A DNA stretch of 7,997 nucleotides from Campylobacterales bacterium (lineage in GTDB: Bacteria; Campylobacterota; Campylobacteria; Campylobacterales; Sulfurovaceae): contig JAFGWQ010000035.1 of the NCBI GenBank assembly GCA_016937075.1, positions 1 to 7,997 of the forward strand, in the 5' to 3' direction. A model generated the notes under the pieces. That model was not told where the DNA came from, ran no database searches, and was given only the letters and a program-made list of their open reading frames with translations. This document shows, in pieces, positions 6,339 through 7,997 of the stretch. The translations under genes and the position numbers were made by a program. Every line of letters begins with the position of its first letter. Position 1 is the first letter of the stretch.

Positions 6339-7045
6339 TGCGTTTTTCTTTTGTTACACTATTTCCTGAATTAATCGAAGGATACTTTAACGAAAGTATT
6401 TTGGGGCGGGCAAAAAAACAAGATATCATACAGATCGATTTTGTGAATCCTAGGGATTTTACGCACGATAAGCATCGCAAGGTAGATGCGCCCATGATAG
6501 GAGGAGGAGCTGGTATGCTCATGACTCCACAGCCACTTGTTGATGCAATTCGTTCTATTCGTAATAATGACCAAGATACTCATGTGGTATTACTTTCTCC
6601 AGTAGCCAAAAAATTTTGTCAAAATGATGCTATAAGGCTTGCTAAAAAATCTCATTTGGTTTTTGTCAGCGGCAGGTATGAAGGTATTGACGAAAGAGTG
6701 ATAGAATCAGAGGTAGATGAAAATTTTTCAATAGGTGATTTTGTATTGACAGGCGGAGAATTGGCAAGTTTGGTTGTATGTGACGCAGTAAGTAGACATC
6801 TAGACGGTGTGCTTGGGAATGAAGAGTCATTGAGCGGCGAAAGTTTCGAAGAAAATTTACTTGAAGCGCCGTCTTTTACCAAGCCGGATATTTTTGAAAA
6901 AAAATATATAATTTCAGAGTATTTAAAGGGTAATCATAGTAAAATTACAGCCTTAAAAAGGGCATTATCGCTCTATAAAACACAATATTTTAGACCTGAT
7001 TTGTATAGAAGGGTCGCACAAAAGGCATCGCATAATGAGAAATAG
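6338..7045 (+). CDS. trmD: tRNA (guanine-N1)-methyltransferase
   Basis: The 235-residue SPOUT-family enzyme methylates G37 next to the anticodon from S-adenosylmethionine, which prevents +1 frameshifting. Trefoil-knot signatures are VVLLSPVAKKF at 83-93, GRYEGIDERV at 112-121 and SIGDFVLTGGELA at 131-143. RHLDGVLGNEES at 153-164 contains the conserved Arg (153), and LLEAPSFTKP at 174-183 is the usual 'LLExPxYTRP' segment. At the position of the catalytic base (E. coli Asp169, in EDSF) this protein has Glu168 (GESF), possibly a lineage feature. The start ATG overlaps the rimM stop; TAGAGA at 6325-6330 is a modest Shine-Dalgarno. The 3' end overlaps rplS by 11 bp. Identity is secure. Confidence 0.97.
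   Translation: MRFSFVTLFPELIEGYFNESILGRAKKQDIIQIDFVNPRDFTHDKHRKVDAPMIGGGAGMLMTPQPLVDAIRSIRNNDQDTHVVLLSPVAKKFCQNDAIRLAKKSHLVFVSGRYEGIDERVIESEVDENFSIGDFVLTGGELASLVVCDAVSRHLDGVLGNEESLSGESFEENLLEAPSFTKPDIFEKKYIISEYLKGNHSKITALKRALSLYKTQYFRPDLYRRVAQKASHNEK
6907..6912 (+). promoter_or_regulatory. Possible internal -10 for rplS within trmD
   Basis: A perfect TATAAT lies in the 3' part of trmD, behind a run of Ts and As (6891-6906), and would start transcription near 6919, about 116 nt before the rplS ATG. It could raise L19 supply above that of RimM and TrmD. AT-rich coding DNA (codons for EKKYIIS) produces such strings by chance, so this is weak. Confidence 0.2.
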
Positions 7046-7394
7046 ATACATTGAGAGATTTGAGCAAGCGCAAATCGAAAGTAAAGAGATACCGCAATTT
7101 AGAGCTGGTGACACACTTAAAGTGGCTGTAAGAATCACTGAAGGTAACAAAGAAAGAGTTCAAAATTATGAAGGTCTTTGTATTGCTATAAGAGGTGAAG
7201 GTACAGGCAAAACATTCATGGTACGCAAAATGGGTGCTAACAGTATCGGCGTAGAAAGAATCTTCCCGTTATATTCTGATAGTATTGAGAAAATTGAAGT
7301 ACTCAGACGTGGACGCGTTAGAAGAGCTAAACTATTCTATCTTCGTGACCTTAAAGGTAAAGCAGCTCGTATTAAAGAGCTTAGAAGAAAATAA
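7035..7394 (+). CDS. rplS: 50S ribosomal protein bL19
   Basis: The 119-residue protein is full length for bL19, which sits at the 30S-50S interface. Family signatures include IPQFRAGDTLKV at 19-30, VQNYEGLCIAIRG at 42-54, FMVRKMGANSIGVERIFPLY at 61-80, and the basic tail RRGRVRRAKLFYLRDLKGKA at 90-109. The ATG overlaps the end of trmD by 11 bp, and AAAGG at 7021-7025 is a reasonable Shine-Dalgarno with a 9-nt spacer. It is the last gene of the rpsP operon, followed within 6 bp by a perfect 7-bp hairpin. Confidence 0.98.
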   Translation: MRNRYIERFEQAQIESKEIPQFRAGDTLKVAVRITEGNKERVQNYEGLCIAIRGEGTGKTFMVRKMGANSIGVERIFPLYSDSIEKIEVLRRGRVRRAKLFYLRDLKGKAARIKELRRK

Positions 7395-7400
7395 TTCTAC

Positions 7401-7419
7401 AGAGGCATCTTGTGCCTCT
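7401..7419 (+). terminator. Hairpin after rplS, probable operon end
   Basis: AGAGGCA (7401-7407) and TGCCTCT (7413-7419) form a perfect 7-bp stem with a 5-base loop, starting 6 bp after the rplS stop. It is followed by AAAAACACCCTCCCTCC rather than a U-tract; T-runs come only from about 7441. It could be a weak or Rho-assisted terminator, or a 3'-end-stabilising hairpin. Its position supports an operon boundary. Confidence 0.5.
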
Positions 7420-7483
7420 AAAAACACCCTCCCTCCATTAATTTAATTTTTTATTTTTCTCATTTTTAATAAATTGTCAAATA

Positions 7484-7492
7484 TGCTATAAT
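7484..7492 (+). promoter_or_regulatory. Extended -10 promoter of the Sel1-repeat gene
   Basis: TGC followed by a perfect TATAAT (7487-7492) is a full extended -10, behind a T-rich tract at 7443-7470 typical of Campylobacterota sigma-70 promoters. Transcription would start near 7499, giving a 26-nt leader with AAGAGAG at 7512-7518 as Shine-Dalgarno before the ATG at 7525. It is the strongest promoter candidate in the window. Confidence 0.7.
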
Positions 7493-7524
7493 CAATAAAA
7501 TTTTATAAATCAAGAGAGTATCTT

Positions 7525-7997
7525 ATGAATTCTATCAAGATCATGTTGCTATTTTTACTAAATCTAGTTTTTTTAAATGCACATAGTGTCTTGGATGATT
7601 GGAGCGGTGCCACAGTCGATGAAGTATATCGAGGACCAATGCATTTATATGAAAAAGCCTGCGAATATAATAATATGGAAGCATGTTATGAGATAGGCAT
7701 ATCAAATATAAGAGAGTATATAAGGAATCGATCCGATGATAAAGCCTTAAAGCAAGGAATATTTTATCTGGATAGATCATGTAGCGGGGGCTACACAAAT
7801 GGATGTACGGCTTTAGCTATGTTATACATAACTAAAGATTTTAAACAAAGAGATGAAAATAAAGCCATAATGTATCTAGAAAAAGCATGTAGTGCAAAGA
7901 GTACATTTGCATGCATGGCTCTTGGAGAAATCTATGAACAGCAAGAAAATCAAGATTATGCAAAAGCATTAATGTATTATCAAAAAGCGTGTGATGC
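7525..7997 (+). CDS. Secreted cysteine-rich Sel1-repeat protein, Hcp-like (5' part)
   Basis: The frame is open from ATG 7525 to the window end (157 full codons). Residues 1-19 look like a Sec signal peptide: short basic start, hydrophobic core LLFLLNLVFL, cleavage probably after LNA. The rest shows tandem Sel1-like helical repeats, each with a pair of cysteines eight residues apart: Cys46/Cys54, Cys86/Cys94 and Cys122/Cys130, with Cys156 starting a fourth. Repeat spacing is 40, 36 and 34 residues. This C-x7-C pattern within 'YxKAC...GC/AC' is that of the Helicobacter cysteine-rich proteins (HcpA family), where each pair forms a disulfide after export. Hcp proteins have been described as penicillin-binding or secreted immunogenic proteins; function here is unknown. 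The gene has its own promoter and its C-terminus lies outside the window. Confidence 0.85.
   Translation, partial: MNSIKIMLLFLLNLVFLNAHSVLDDWSGATVDEVYRGPMHLYEKACEYNNMEACYEIGISNIREYIRNRSDDKALKQGIFYLDRSCSGGYTNGCTALAMLYITKDFKQRDENKAIMYLEKACSAKSTFACMALGEIYEQQENQDYAKALMYYQKACD

Noticed and set aside
1..7997. Mobile element, CRISPR array, tRNA/rRNA gene or novel defence system
   Set aside because: No terminal or direct repeats, no regularly spaced repeats, no tRNA-like folds and no transposase, integrase or nuclease domains were seen. Nearly all coding space is taken by conserved housekeeping genes.

Overview
The window looks like core chromosome of a Campylobacterota bacterium (the former Epsilonproteobacteria, with a free-living Sulfurimonas- or Sulfurovum-like type as likely as a Campylobacter-like one). 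The DNA is AT-rich. The gene order glyQ / Nif3-like / coiled-coil Zn-ribbon / waaA / rluA-like / ffh / rpsP / KH / rimM / trmD / rplS matches, from memory, the Campylobacter jejuni block Cj0704-Cj0714. The coiled-coil Zn-ribbon protein resembles Helicobacter pylori HP0958, and the window ends in a cysteine-rich Sel1-repeat gene of the Hcp type, which is common in this phylum. Genus cannot be fixed from the sequence alone.

Region 1 (1-3771), all on the + strand: the last 22 codons of glyQ, then a Nif3/YbgI-family metal protein, the HP0958-like Zn-ribbon protein (GTG start), waaA (Kdo transferase, TTG start touching the previous stop), a small DUF167/YggU protein and an S4-domain RluA-type pseudouridine synthase. 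From the Zn-ribbon gene onward the genes abut or overlap, so this reads as one operon mixing translation, envelope and motility-linked functions.

Region 2 (3772-5197): a 70-bp gap with a possible promoter, then ffh, the signal recognition particle GTPase.

Region 3 (5198-7394): a 135-bp gap holding an extended -10 promoter candidate and a long imperfect hairpin, then the operon rpsP-khpA-rimM-trmD-rplS. This is the classic S16-RimM-TrmD-L19 ribosome and tRNA-modification operon, with a KH RNA-binding protein inserted after S16. The two ribosomal protein genes have recognisable Shine-Dalgarno sequences. khpA and rimM have none and appear to be translationally coupled, and a bulged hairpin lies in the first codons of khpA.

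Region 4 (7395-7997): a short hairpin after rplS, an AT-rich gap with a clear extended -10 promoter, and the 5' part of a secreted Sel1/Hcp-like gene that runs off the window.

I see no mobile element, CRISPR array, tRNA, rRNA or sign of a new defence or biosynthetic system. This is mostly conserved housekeeping DNA. The points most worth a second look are the rpsP leader hairpin, the khpA hairpin, and an Asp-to-Glu change at the expected catalytic base of TrmD.
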